Assembly (NCBI GenBank): GCA_008828725.1
Contig: MEHQ01003748.1
Location: 48,304 to 112,303 of the forward strand
Direction of reading: 5' to 3'
Origin: Saccharina japonica
Lineage: Eukaryota > Sar > Phaeophyceae > Laminariales > Laminariaceae
Length of the DNA: 64,000 nt
Positions 35,401 through 48,700 of the stretch are shown in pieces. The notes under the pieces were generated by a model, which had not been told where the DNA came from, searched no databases, and saw only the letters and a program-made list of their open reading frames with translations. The first letter of the stretch is position 1. The number at the start of each line of letters is the position of its first letter. Position numbers and translations under genes: made by a program.

Positions 35401-38400
35401 CAGCGCGGATCACCCGACGTTTGCCTCAGGGCAGGCGCCGGCGATGGCGCGGAGGTAGGAGCTACGAGCGGGGGGCGGGTGTAGCCGGCGGAGTCCTGGC
35501 GTAGCGTCGGTGGTACTTGTCGTTCACCTGCATTTTAGATAAATAAAAAAGTAAGAAGAAAAACAAATATGAGTAAAACGCACACACGTTCGAAAACATA
35601 TTTTAGTGGCGGATGGAGGCGGTACCAGTCAATTGTTAGTTTGGATCGTTCCAGCAACGACGGTTGCATTCGTGGGAAGTTTTCTTTTTCGAAGGATAAA
35701 CCACTGGGTCACTCAGTAAGCGCTGACTCAGTCACTCAGTGGTTTAACCTGTATAAACGAAGACCAATTCCTGTAAAACACGCTTAGGCACTCAAAAAGG
35801 CCAATCCTTAGAAACGAACGCCTGAGTTGCTTGTGGTCGTGATCGATCGTCTCTGCAGTTCGGCCGATCACTTTGCCGACACCCGAATCGTGATTTTAAA
35901 AAAAATGTTTGCCGGAAGTAACCCTCCTCCTCCCTCTCCCCTCCCCCAGCGTCGATCCATCTATTAATAATGGGAAACAAAAACACAAAAAATGCACATA
36001 TATGTACCCGGTATGGCCTACCAGTATACATCAGTCGGAGCGAGAGAGCTTGTGTGTCCGCACTGCGCTGGCCTTAGACAAAGAGCACCGTGTGACCGCC
36101 GGTTCGTCTGCTTCCGCAAACCACCTTCGGGAAGCGGGAGATCCGTACTCCCATGTTGGACTCCGATATTGAAAATCGATACCCCTACCCTGACCCCCAC
36201 CCTCGATGCCCCTTGGCGTTGCCTGCAAACGCGATGCGTGGCCTGCTGCGGCCTGAAAGCGGCACCCCCACAAATGCGAAACACAACCTGTGTTTTGCTT
36301 CTTCAATAGACACGCCTACACACGCATAACACGACCTGCTGTACATCCTCAATAGACGCGCCCAGCCCACACACGACGCGATCTATTGCTCGTCCTCAGT
36401 AGACACGCCGGCACACCCGATAGGCAAACCCCGCAGAGCGCATCCTCTTTAGACACGACCGCTCAGTAAACTACTCGTTCGTTCTGTCTCGCTCTTGCCG
36501 CTGCAGCTGCTGATATCGCTCTAGGTGCTCATGGTCGCCCTATCGATTGCTGCAACTGTTTCTCTTGCTACTGATATCCCCATTGATGCTGCAGCTGTTT
36601 CTCTTGCTGCTGCTGTCGACTTACATTGGTGATGATGTCACTGTAGCTGCTGCTGGTGTTCTTGCTACTGTTATCGCTCTTGCTGCTGCTGTCACTGTCG
36701 CTTTATATAGCTATTGCGTCACTGTACGTAGCTGCTGCTGCTGGTGCTCTACGAGCAGCTTCTTGGTGTCGCTTGAGCTGCTGCTGCTGTCGCTTTAGCT
36801 TTCGGCTGTATATAGCTGTTGTTGTCACTCTAGCTGCTGCTGATATCGCTGCTACTGTGGCCCTCCCTGCGCGGGGGGAAGTCTCACCTCGGCAAGGTAG
36901 AATGTTCCGGGGAAGAGGTCACCCGCGTCCCCCGTAGGTCGGTACCCTGCCTTTCCGTACCGTTGTTCCCTCAGGTCCATTGCCTGCTCGCCGGAGGGAG
37001 GCGCGGCGATGCGGGGGGACGCACACACGAAGGAGGGAGACAGGAGGGAGACAGGAGGGAGACAGGACGGAGACAGGAGGGAGACAGGACGGAGCCAGGA
37101 GGGAAGACAGGAATTAGACAGGACGGAGATGGGAGGGACACAGAAAGGGGGGCCGGTAGGAGATAGGTCGGGAACAGAACGAGAGGAGCAAGAGGGGGAT
37201 ACGACAGACAGACACGATGTAGTATAGGAAGGAATGACACAGGGGGGAGACAGAAAAGAGCAAGGAAGGAGACAGGGAGGAGAAATGATGGAAAACGGGA
37301 CACATAGGGAACGGCTAAAGGAAGGAGACAGGAAGCAGACAGTAGAGAAGAAGGAGGCAGGACGGAGACAGGAAGGAGACAGGAAGGAGACAAGAAGGGT
37401 ACACGCTAGGTATATTTAGAAGGGAGGCAGGAGGGAGATAGGACCGAGACAGGGCAAATATGAAAGGGCAACAGTAGCGAGACAGGACGGAGAAATATTG
37501 GAAACAGGACGGAGACAGCAAGGAGAACGGATTGAGAGAGGATAGAGACAGGACGCAGACAGGAAGGATACAGGATAGGTATAGAAGAAAGGAGACATGA
37601 GGGATGTAGGACGAATCCACGGTGTATAGAGAAGGTCGAAAAAAGGGAGACAGGACTGATACGGGACGGGGATGGGGCACACAAAAACGAGGTAGAGATA
37701 GAGCGATTCCGGACGGGATGGTTAGAAACATCGCCCTTGTCTGGGCTCCCGGACGGGTTGGGTTTTACTGTACGCACAGGGGTGGGAAAATCAAAGCAAG
37801 GCAAGGCAAGGCAAGGTAACGTAAGGTAAGGGGGCAAAAGGAACGTTCCCGCGATCATGCTCGCAGCCTTTTTCGGGTACTTCTGCAGCTTCTGCTGCTG
37901 TCGATGCCCCTTGCGACCCTGCTTTCTCTATTGCTGCTACTGTTGCTACTGCTGGTCGTTGATGCTGCTTCTCTTGTGTTGCCGCCGTAAACTAAGCCTC
38001 TCGTCCTGACCAAGCATCGAAACTCATTTTCTCCCGCGACCCATCTCACTCTCCACTCAATTATATTTTGTTTGGTGTGCCTTTGTTGCTTTTGCCTTTT
38101 TGTTTTTATCACCTGTGCGAATTGCTCGGGGGTGCGCTGCAACCTCCCCTTAAGTCGCTCCTCAATTCCCAGTGCCTCCTTCATCGCCCCCAGGGAAAAC
38201 CCTTCGCTCATTGACGGCCTTGCCTTGAAGCTGTCCCGACAAGTCACCCCAGATTGCGACAGCCGTGTGTGCCCGAGGATGCGGCGGGGAGGGGGGGGGG
38301 GGGGGATGGGGGGGGGGGGGCAGGGGGGAGGGTCAGAGGGGTATATCCCGTTCAATTTTCGCGTTTCGCTTGTTTTTGGGTTTGGGCTATATAGTTTAGT

Positions 38401-41400
38401 AGGGGTGGAGTGCTGTTCCATGAAACGGCCTCCACAGCGGCTGCAAAAAAAACGCGTACCATGGTTGATGGTCCATCGTGTCATACTACGAATATGTCTA
38501 TTACGGAGGACCATATATAGAAAATAGGACCAAATATTGTTACAGTTAGAGATAGGTCTGAGCTCCCAAATATAGACGTTACCGGCTGTTTCAGTGTCCG
38601 GTATTCGTCCCAAACAAAAATGAAATTATTTATTTAGACCAACCACAGCCAAGCAAATTGAGGTCAAAACCCAAAAGCCTGAAGCATTTCAGTAGACCAC
38701 GACCATAAAAATAGCAAAAAACCTCGAGTGATCGTGTGGGACCAAATTTCGTATACGTGAAAAAACTGATACACCAGGCTAGCAACAGCAGCAGCAGCGG
38801 CTGCAGGAGATGGAAGATGGTGGTGTACCTCCTCCTCCAGCCTCGCCACGCGCGCCTTGTCAAGTCGTCTCAATCCCTCCTCGGCTACTCGGGCTTCACG
38901 CGTTTCTGCCTCGGGGAGCAAACTTTTTTCGTGATATCATCCAACTCTTCTTTCATGTCAAGCCTCACGCGCTTCTCCGTATGTATCAGTAAATATATAC
39001 CCTGGTATATACTATATATATGCTTGTAGCTCCACAGATAGCATCTCGGCCGACCGACGTTGAGCAACAGCCACGTCGCGTGCACGAGAGACACCGCTGT
39101 GCCGTCGCTACAGCGCATAGTAGTGGCGGCCATCCGCGGCGTTCGCGGGTGCCGCTCCCGCACCGCTACATGCCAACTTCTCCGGTGGTTTTTCCTGTCC
39201 GAGCAAAGCGTTTGTCGTGCTTTTTTTTCAAAGCTTCTTGCTTTTTTGTTTTGCGGCGAGAATTGCCCAAGTATGCGAACAAGTGGTTTTTGAACGAGTG
39301 GTACTTGACTGTAACGCAAGAGATTTCTATGCAGTCTTCTACTCTGCGTGCGCCAAAACCTGACGGAACGTTCGGTAGCTACACTATTTAAATATACATC
39401 GAGTCACTCTGCTACGGTCTGCACACTACAGAAACCCTGAAAATCACCTATTTGGATTGTTTTCAAAGCCCTTCGACGCGGAACACACATTTCGCTGGCT
39501 GTCGGAATGTAGAATACGTCGTTTTACAGGTCTCCGCGCAGTGAAAAGTCTCAATTGTAGACGTATCAAAAGTTGTCGTTGATGCCATGCAGTAGGTCTG
39601 GTATACTACATTCAAGTTATATTGGGACTCGAAGCAGTCCAAAATGTTGGACGATTTTTCAGTCTATTGAAATGTTACGTTTGGTGAAAATTTCATCTAT
39701 TTAATCTGCCACTTTTTTGTGGTCTTTTAAGTAGCTCAGTCCCACAGCCAACAGTGGTAAAAAAAAAAAAATGTAGGTTTTTGTGTGTACTGTAGGTCCT
39801 ATTTACTACATTAGCCCACCCCGTACTACTACAGTGGCATACAACAGTTAAAAAGTGTGCACGACGGCCTTTATGCCATGCCGGGAGTGACCTGCTTTCT
39901 GCCCTGTTGGGAGACCACGCCCCCTCCCCTCCCCCCTCCTAACCCCCGATCACTTAATTCGACGCTGCCACCTATATGCAAGCCAGTGCCCACGAAGTGC
40001 CGAAATTCACACCTCACAATAAGCGGTTCTTAGTAGTATACAGCTCACCCTTCATGCGACTCGGCCGACACCTCGCGACCCTGCGCGCTTGGTGCAAAAA
40101 CAAGTAATGTCTGCTTGGTCGGTGAAAACCCGACGTGCTCCGTCCCGGCATTGTAGGGATGCGAGGGTCTACGGTCATACGACTACGGCCATGCATGACA
40201 ATGAGTGCCTCCTCTCCTCCGCCCCCCGTTCCGGCATTGTGAGGGTGCGAGGGTCTATGGTCATACGACTACGGCCATGTACGACAATGAATACCTCCTC
40301 CCCCCTCCCCCCCCGCACGTGCACACACACACTTACACCACACACCTGTAGGCAGTAGCGACAAATCCGGAACCGTAAGGCTGAACATCAGGACACGCGC
40401 ACCCCGTCGGCCTCGAGCGAGCTGCGGTTTGCGGCGACTACCGAGCACCAGGCCGGCAAAGACAGAGGCCGGTGTCTGTATCAGTTTGCCATACCTGAAT
40501 ACCCGCCCAAAAAACAATTGCGGTAGGGCAGGGGCGGGAGGGAGAGAGGGAGGGAGTTGTAGAGAGAGGGAGGGAGGGCCGGAGGGAGGGAGGGAGGGGT
40601 GGAGGGAGGGAGGGAGTTAAAGAGAGAGGGAAGGAGGGAGTTGAAGAGAGAGGGAAGGAGGGAGTTGCAGAGAGAGGGAGGGAAGGCGGGATGCGGAGAT
40701 ATGCACGGAAGGCAGGGGCAGAACGAGGGAGGGAGATATAGATAGGGAAGAAGGGGAGAGAGGAAATACAAAAGCAACGAAGAGAGAGAGGGAGGCAGGG
40801 AGCGATATATGGATAGGGAAGAAGCGGAGAGAGACAAAATACAAGAGCAACCAAGGGAAAGAGGTAGGGAGGGAGGGAGCGATATAATAAACGAAGGGGA
40901 GGGGGGGGGGTGCCCAGCGGGCCTGGTCCAGTAACCGTCAAGAAACGCCACGACGTTGAACGCCCACATTATGTCACTCAAAAGGCTTCTTGTTGAACAT
41001 CCACATTAGGCCAACCGACAAAAAAAGCCACGTGCAGTTCGTCAAAACGCGATTAAATCAAAAGCCAGACAGATCAAAAGGCCAAGCGAAGCCAAAGGCC
41101 AAGCGTCTTGAAAAAAAAAGGCGGAGGGACCAAGCTGCACGTGCAACTATTAATAAAAGGAAGACCGACAAAAACAAAACTACGTACAAAATACACTGCG
41201 GAGTAAAACCATAAATAATGCTGATAAATACCAGGCACGAAATATTCTGGCAACGAAACCTGAAAGTAGGAACTGACAGGAACGCCTGGCAGTTAAGAAA
41301 CCCCATTAGTCGCATGAATTACAGTACGAAAATCTCTACCAGAGCTCCTTGTGAACACGGAGTACACAGCATGGACATTTGTAAGGTTGACCTTACGCCG

Positions 41401-42711
41401 TATCTATATACCTGGTATACCCTACACTACAAGGATGAAAATACCTCGGCCTTGGCTTTGTCCTTCCTGGCTTGGACCTCGACGCCCTTGAGGTACCCCT
41501 CCGCCTCCACGTACATGCCGTTCCTGAACATAATCGAAAACCAATGATCAGCAATCGTCGATCAATGATCAGTATGTGCCTGGTGCACTGAGTCAACGCT
41601 GGTGGTCAATAACCAACACGAGCCAAGGGCCAATGTCTAATTGTCCTCAACCCACCAAAAGCAAGCATCAAATGGTAATCAATATCAGGGTAGTCCATAG
41701 GTGGACCAATGGTTAGCATCACGAACCAACAATACAATCATCAATCAAGCAGTCAATAATCAACACCACGGTAGTCAATACGTAGACCGACAATCAATAC
41801 CAGCGGGAAAAATAATCAACAATCCGTTTTTATTTGGGTTCCTCCTGGGGTAGTATTATCATTTCCCTCCAGAGTTACTAGAACCTGACCTGTGACCACA
41901 GACATGCCTTGTGGCGATGAGTTAATGAGGGAACAAAAACAACAATAACCATCACTCAATACCCGGGTAGTCACCAATCAAATTCTAATCAATACCAGGG
42001 TATAGTCACCAATCAATCGTCAAGGACCAATAATCAATACTACTGTCGTCACCAATCAACAATACACTGTACCAATAATAACCATCAAATACCAGGCAGG
42101 GTAGCAAAAACATCAACACCGGTAGTCAACACTCGATAAATCCATAAACACTACTGTCACTCGTATAACCAGGTACTCAATACCTGGTGGTCAATAATCA
42201 ATACATCATGATGAAAACCAAAGATGAAGCAATCACCAATCAACTCAATCCAATTGCCCCCCCCTCCTCTTGCCGCCTCCGCCTACCTCTCCATGTCGGT
42301 GAGCAATTCTCCGAAGGGCACATAGTACATCTCGTAGAAGTTCAACATTGTCATGCCGTCCTTCCAAGACATCTCCCTCAGCTTCTCCATCAGCGATCGA
42401 TGCACCAGCCAGGTCGCCTGTGCGCACGTGCAGTACAACTCACAGCAGTTAGGCACCACGCTCGGCAAATAGGCCCACAACAAAATTACAATATGAGTCT
42501 ACAGTACGACGTACTATTTACTGCTACTACCGTAATCATGCGAAGGTTCGCACCGGGTGCGATCGCGTTTTTAAATGTTTCTACGTTGTGTTTTTTATCG
42601 CACCCCGGTGCTATCTCTCCGATGGGTGCCAACCTTCCGATGGGTGCGAACCTTCGCATGATTACGGTACTACTACGACTATTACCAATACCACCACTAC
42701 TACTACTGCTG

Positions 42712-42791
<80 letters not shown>

Positions 42792-45700
42792 NCGTCATCT
42801 CCATAGTCATCACGAAACGCTCGGGGCGGCGGCGGCGATGGAAAACAGAAGGGCACAAGCGAAAACAAACTCCGCGCGGTATATACTCGTACATACGTAT
42901 ATAGCCACAAGCGAGTTCTATGACGTGAATCTTTCTCCACTTGTGCCCCTCTGCCTGCTTCGTACGTGTTCATGCGCATGCCTGTCTCTTCTTCATGGGG
43001 CCCTTAGGTGGAAAGGGCCAAAGCCCGTCCTTGCGGGCCCAAGTCTGACACCGACGGGCGCGGCCCTCGAACGAAACCGACGGCCCATCCTACTCGGCAA
43101 GGATTTTACTACAGAAAAAAATGGTCCCTCTGTAATAGTGCCGGTATGTATGCGCCAGCCAACAAATACCGGCACTATTACAGCGGCAACCGGCACTATA
43201 TACTCCGCCCACTACCACACCGGTGAATCCCACCCGTGGCAAGCGATTACACGGGCACTGTAGCTGGAGACCGGCACTACTCAACCGGCACTATTAAGAG
43301 GGACCACTACCACTGTAGTAGGAGACGGTTTGGGCGCGTCAAGGTCTCCCCTTGGCCTTATTATACTGGTTTTAGTGCAGGGGGCGGTCCGTCAAGGCGG
43401 TCAGTCAAGGCAGTCAAACCGCCGTCTCTTACCATCTTAATATACTTGTTTTAGTGTACGGGGCCGTCAGTCAAGGCGGTCAAACCGCCGTCTCCTAGAA
43501 TCTTACCATGCTGGTTTTAGTGTAGGGGCGGTCAGTCAAGGCAGTCAAACCGAGCATCTTACTGTACTGGTTTTAGTGTAAGGGGCGGTCAGCCAAGGGT
43601 GTCAAAACCGTGGTCTTTTAACACCTTACTATACTGGTTATAGTCTAGGGTGTACTCATTAGCCGCATGTCATGCATGGTCGTTGCCGTATAACCATGGA
43701 AACTCGAATCCCTACAATGCCGGGACGGGGCACGTTGGGTTTTCACCAACCAGGCAGACATTGCTTGCACCAAGCACGAAGCGCCGTGAGGTGTTGGGCG
43801 ATTTGCATGAAGGGTGAGCCGCATCCTACTAAGCACCGCTTGTGAGGCGGACTTGCATATGGATGACAGCTTCAATGAGTGAATTCGAGGGGGGTGTACT
43901 TCATTTTCATGCATGGCCGTAGTCGTATGACCATAGACCCTTGCATCCCTACAATGTCGGGACGGGGCATGTCGGGTTTTCACCGACCAGGCAGACATTG
44001 CTAGCACCAAGCGGGAAGCGCCATGAGGTGTTAGGCGAGTCGCATGAAGGGTGAGCTGCATCCTACTAAGAACCGCTTGTAAGGCGGACTTGCATATGGA
44101 TGACAGCTTCAATAAGATCATTTAATTTCTGGTGTGGCCTCTTTCTGAGACAGCAATAGGTTTTATTATGTAACTGCCCCGTTGGTGCCTTACCATATAC
44201 ACACTACGTGATACGACCATTCCCCTTGTGCGGAGCAAAGGTTCTCCACCCCGCACAAATTATCTAACTCGACCGCCAGCCTTGGTGACCGCCAAAAGAA
44301 AGAAGAAAAAAAAACGGCACCCTGGTTGTCTAGCTCACGCAGGGAGAAGGCGTATTATACAGCGTCGTCGCCAACCGACGCCAACCTAACCTATAAACAT
44401 ATAATATATTTATAGGGACAAACCACGTCCGGGCTTCATACTTGTTGCGGGCTAATGCGACGGGGGGGGTCTTGGTTTGGGGCTTGAATCCTCTCTTCCT
44501 ACCCCCCCTCCCTACCCCCGTCCCTCCCTCTTCTCTTTCTCACACACTTTCGCGCCAAGACGGGGCACTGAACGATGGGAAGACGCAATTGCACCGCAAC
44601 TAACACCAAACATCCCGCAATTGCCCCGCACCTGGGCTAAAAATACGCCGCATTTTTTTTCAATTGTACCGCATCTCAACCACAGCTATATACCGCGCTC
44701 TTCACGCACTTGCACCGCAATTTTCCCGCATGCGCCTCGCAACTAAACCACAATGGCACCGCAAATTCCACGCAACTAAAACCACAATTGCACCGCAAAT
44801 TCCACGCAACTTAACCACAATTGCACCGCAATTTTCACGCAACTAAACCACAATTGCACCGCCAATTCCACGCAATTATCCCCGGCAATTTCGCCCTCAC
44901 CACTAACATAGTTCCTGGCGTTCCATCTTTCTTCATCTTTGGCACTCCGAACAGTTCCTTCATCGGCGTTTTTCGGTAGTCTTCCCCTGGGAGGAGAAGA
45001 ACGCGCGAGGAAGGGCGCCATTCGCAAGAAATTTCCGAGAAAATGTATTACAAGAGCGTCAGCTTTTTAAGTAATCACCCCTCGAAGGGCTCGCACGGAC
45101 GTCGACTTCATGATATTGATATTTCCCCCGAGATACACAGAGCATGAGTTCTTCGATACAAAAGTAGTATGTATGACTACATCGAAATTTTCTTTAGTAT
45201 TTTTTCCCTGGGAGGGCTACATATATATAGGGGATGCACGCACATCCACCGCAAGAAAATTCCGAGAAAATACACAAAAAGGGCATCAGTTACAAAAATA
45301 CCATCAAGAGTGTTTCGTGTTTCAGCAGCCTTCCCCTCCGTACTCGTAGTGTTCCGTGTCCCGAGAAAATGGTCGATAGTCTACATACGCAAACTCTGCG
45401 ATACATCTTCGTTCCTAGAATTTTCCCGGATGGTCGCGGTTAGGTTTTCGAGCCCATAAAATCACGCATGAAGTAGCAAGGCAGAACAAAAAAAAAAAAC
45501 TCAAAACATTTTTTTCAAAATCATAAATCATAAACTTGTAAAAAAAAAAAAAAACATGAAAAAAAAAAGGGAAAAATCGTTAAAAAAAAGTTGATAGTAA
45601 TTCGTACTCGTAAATACTTATTACGGGGGACCGTAGTAAACACTAGTAAATAAAACAAAAAATTGTTGGTAAAAATAGGGAAATATTTAGGTTTTTGTGT

Positions 45701-48700
45701 GGAACGTAGGTCCACAGAAAAGATACCCAAATATTGTTGGAAAGAATACGAGGAAAATACAAAGGGTTTTGTGTGGAACGTAAAAGAGTACATAGAGCCA
45801 AATTTTGTTGTTAAAAATAGGGAAATATAGAGGTTTTTGTGTGGAACGTAAAATTTTGTTGTTAAAAAATAGGGAATAAAAAAAAATATATATATATATA
45901 TAGGTTTTTGTGTGGAACGTAATTTTTTGTTGTTTCAAAATAGGGAAATATATAGGCTTTTGTACCAACAAAATTTGGTTCTATTCACTATGGTCCCCCG
46001 TAATACTCCTGTAGTGTCCCGGTACGTAAAGAAACCACTTACCGAGCAACTTTAGCGACAGCGCTTCCAACGAGAACCCCCCCTGTCCGCTGATCTTGGC
46101 CATGCTCGTGTCCCAGAGCCTCGCCATGTGCATCGTGTCTCCAGCTGGGCCAAACAAAAAAAGCAAAAAACAAACCAAAACGTTTCACACAGTCAGTGTT
46201 GGGATTTAGGATTTATTCAGTATCGATTTTTCCACGCATTCCTCTGGCCGCCACATAACGTTTCCAACAGTAGTGGTGTGGGACTTTTTCAGTATCGATT
46301 TTTCCATGCATTAATTCTTCTGTTTCGAACAACAGTGTTTAGGGGGATTTATTCAGTATCGATTTTTTTCCCCATGCATTCATTGCCCTGGACGCCAATA
46401 CAAGGACCATTTAGTATTCACATCAGAGTCCACCTGGTGACTATAATACCGACCAGTGCAGACCAGTGTAGCGAAATCGTTAAAAAAAAAAAAAAAAAAC
46501 GATACAGCAGTACAAGGTTCCCCTCCGGGACATGCCTAGGGGAGTGGCGCAAGAACGAATGGAAAACCAAACTCGTACATAATTCGATATTGTATCCTAC
46601 GCAAGCATATTACATCATAGTACGACGTTATGAATTATCTGCATATTACCGTACATGCAGGGTACATGCATACTATTTTTGAGAACTGTATCAGATGACC
46701 TGCGCACTTTTGGGGATAAAAAGACTTGGAAATAGTGTGGAACCCTTACTATTGACTGCATATTTTTAATAGATTTTCCTAACGATTCCGCCAAACATGA
46801 TATTATGTTCGCCAGAGTGTTTATGTATGTCTTTGTCGTGTGGAGAGGCACCACAGTTGACTTGGTTCTAGAAGGGGATCGAAATAGACTCGATTTCAGT
46901 GTTAGGGTCGGAATCATCATGGTTTTATGTGGGGGATCAAACATGACTTGGTTTTTGTGTTGGGTTCGAAATTGGCCTGGTTTTGGTGCGGAGGGTCGTA
47001 TTTGACTTATTTTTTGTGTCAGGGCCGAAAATGACGGTTTATTTTTCACTTTGGTTTGTTTTATGTTTGTATTATGTACGTGCGTAACCCAGACACCACA
47101 GACAGCACACGAGCAGTGCAGAGCAGTAAAACAGCATGAAGCGCGTGCGGTAGTTTTGTCCGCCCTGTATTGCTGTGGCGTCCTACTATACTGTACTCTT
47201 GCTGTATTGTGCGCGAGTGTGTTTTTTTTATCGGACCCTGCGATCTGTTGTTAGAAGGGGTAGTCCGTGGTCACAGGACAGGCTCCAAAAAGCTCTGGAG
47301 GGGAAGAATACCCCAGGGAAAAATAATACACTAAATACAAAGTACAACGCAGTACGTAGTGCTGGGGGTCTCTGCTGTTGCGTGGTACATGCATGCTGCC
47401 ACAGGTCCAACAACACACCGCTTGCTGGTGGTGCTGCTGCTAACTGTGCAGCAGATCCACAGTCGATATAGGCTAAGGCGCTGGATACACTTACACACTA
47501 AATACTGGATATATTTCGAGTCTCGTCACCTCGGGCGTCTTTCGAACAGTGGGTGGGATAACAATGCACGGTGCGCTTTTTCACCCCCCATACCAAGGTC
47601 AAGTCATTTTCGGCCCGCAGACAAATAGCAAGTAAATTTCTATCCCCCACTAAAAAGGAAAAACTTATGAACGAGAGTCTCGAACTGACGACTTCAAACA
47701 AATAACCGGGCATCGCACTCATTTGACCATATTACCAAAGGTCAAAATATTTTTTATACTGGCGTGCGTGTCCACAGCAGTGAGTGCGTGACACACCGCA
47801 CATACACATGCACAGCAGCAGCGCAGCAGAAGGAGAGAGGTAGAGATGACCGATGACGGATCATAGCCTCCGATAAAGCAACTACTGCTGCTGGAGCCAC
47901 AGCAGTACAGCACGGACCTGCCACATGCGCGTGATGTTGCCTGCTGCTGCTTGTGCTGCTGGGCGGGGTTGCAACGTGTTGTTTGTGTTCTCTTTGCATG
48001 TTATCTGATGTCTAAAAGTTTGGTGGTGTGCTTGGGGCAAGAACCCGCAACATCAGAAATATAATAACAGTTGCCGTACTCACACGTAATAAAAACGGCC
48101 CTTACATTTCGGTCCAAAGTGACCCTGGATATGTCATAGACACACAGCACAACAGCAAAGAATGCAAGACAGGTGGCGGACTACGGACAGCAGCCTTGGA
48201 TAAAACAACTACCTACAGCAGCAGTACAGCCCAGATGGATGTGCCACTCACGCACGATGTTCCCTACTGGTGTTGGCGGCAACGCTGTAACGCCGTGCTC
48301 TGTGCATGTTGTCTGTTGTCTACTGGTATCTGGTACATGTTTCTGGCCTGTGTGCATGTGAGAGAGCAAAAAACAGACAACATCTAAAAACAGAACATCG
48401 TTATTTACTGGCACGTACGTACGAAACACGGCCTCATGCAGAAAACCCGGGAAATCGGCTTATCCACTCCCGCGGGAAAAAAAACTTCGAGCGCCCGCCA
48501 CGCGAGCCACAGAGCTCGGATCGAGCCCAAACCTCGACCAATGTGTCCGGCCGGGCCTCCCGTGTCGGGGTACTTAGCGTTTTGCCGAAAAGCGCTCGCG
48601 CGAAGAGAAAAGTTGCGAAAAGTGCGAAAATTTCACAAACATAACTATACATACAAGGCTCCCCTTCGGGGAGTGGGATGGTCCCCGTGGGGTGACGCAA

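Larger units (their letters stand above)
35462..38230 (-). pseudogene. HMGS: HMG-CoA synthase, C-terminal fragment in three exons (38113-38230, 36888-36983, 35462-35527)
   Basis: HMG-CoA synthase condenses acetyl-CoA with acetoacetyl-CoA in the mevalonate pathway. The three exons join in phase and give only the last 92 or so residues. GFSLGAMKEALGI, then RTPEQFAQAMDLREQRYGK, DLFPGTFYLAE and VNDKYHRRYART match the family C-terminus (F...M.LRE.....Y.P.G....LF.GT.YL..V..K.RR.YAR.P). They end with TAG at 35462-35464. The catalytic N-terminal two thirds, including the Cys nucleophile region, was not found between 38231 and the POP exon at 38829 or anywhere else. Strand is the same as POP, and the fragment lies inside a POP intron. 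Introns are kept, so a DNA-level move is likelier than a retrocopy. An assembly join is the alternative. Confidence 0.85.

Noticed and set aside
38885..39319. 144-codon minus-strand frame containing KRVRLDMKEELDD
   Set aside because: Only the neighbouring +1 frame gives a phase-compatible exon (38829-38909). The long frame ends in a stop and has no family match.
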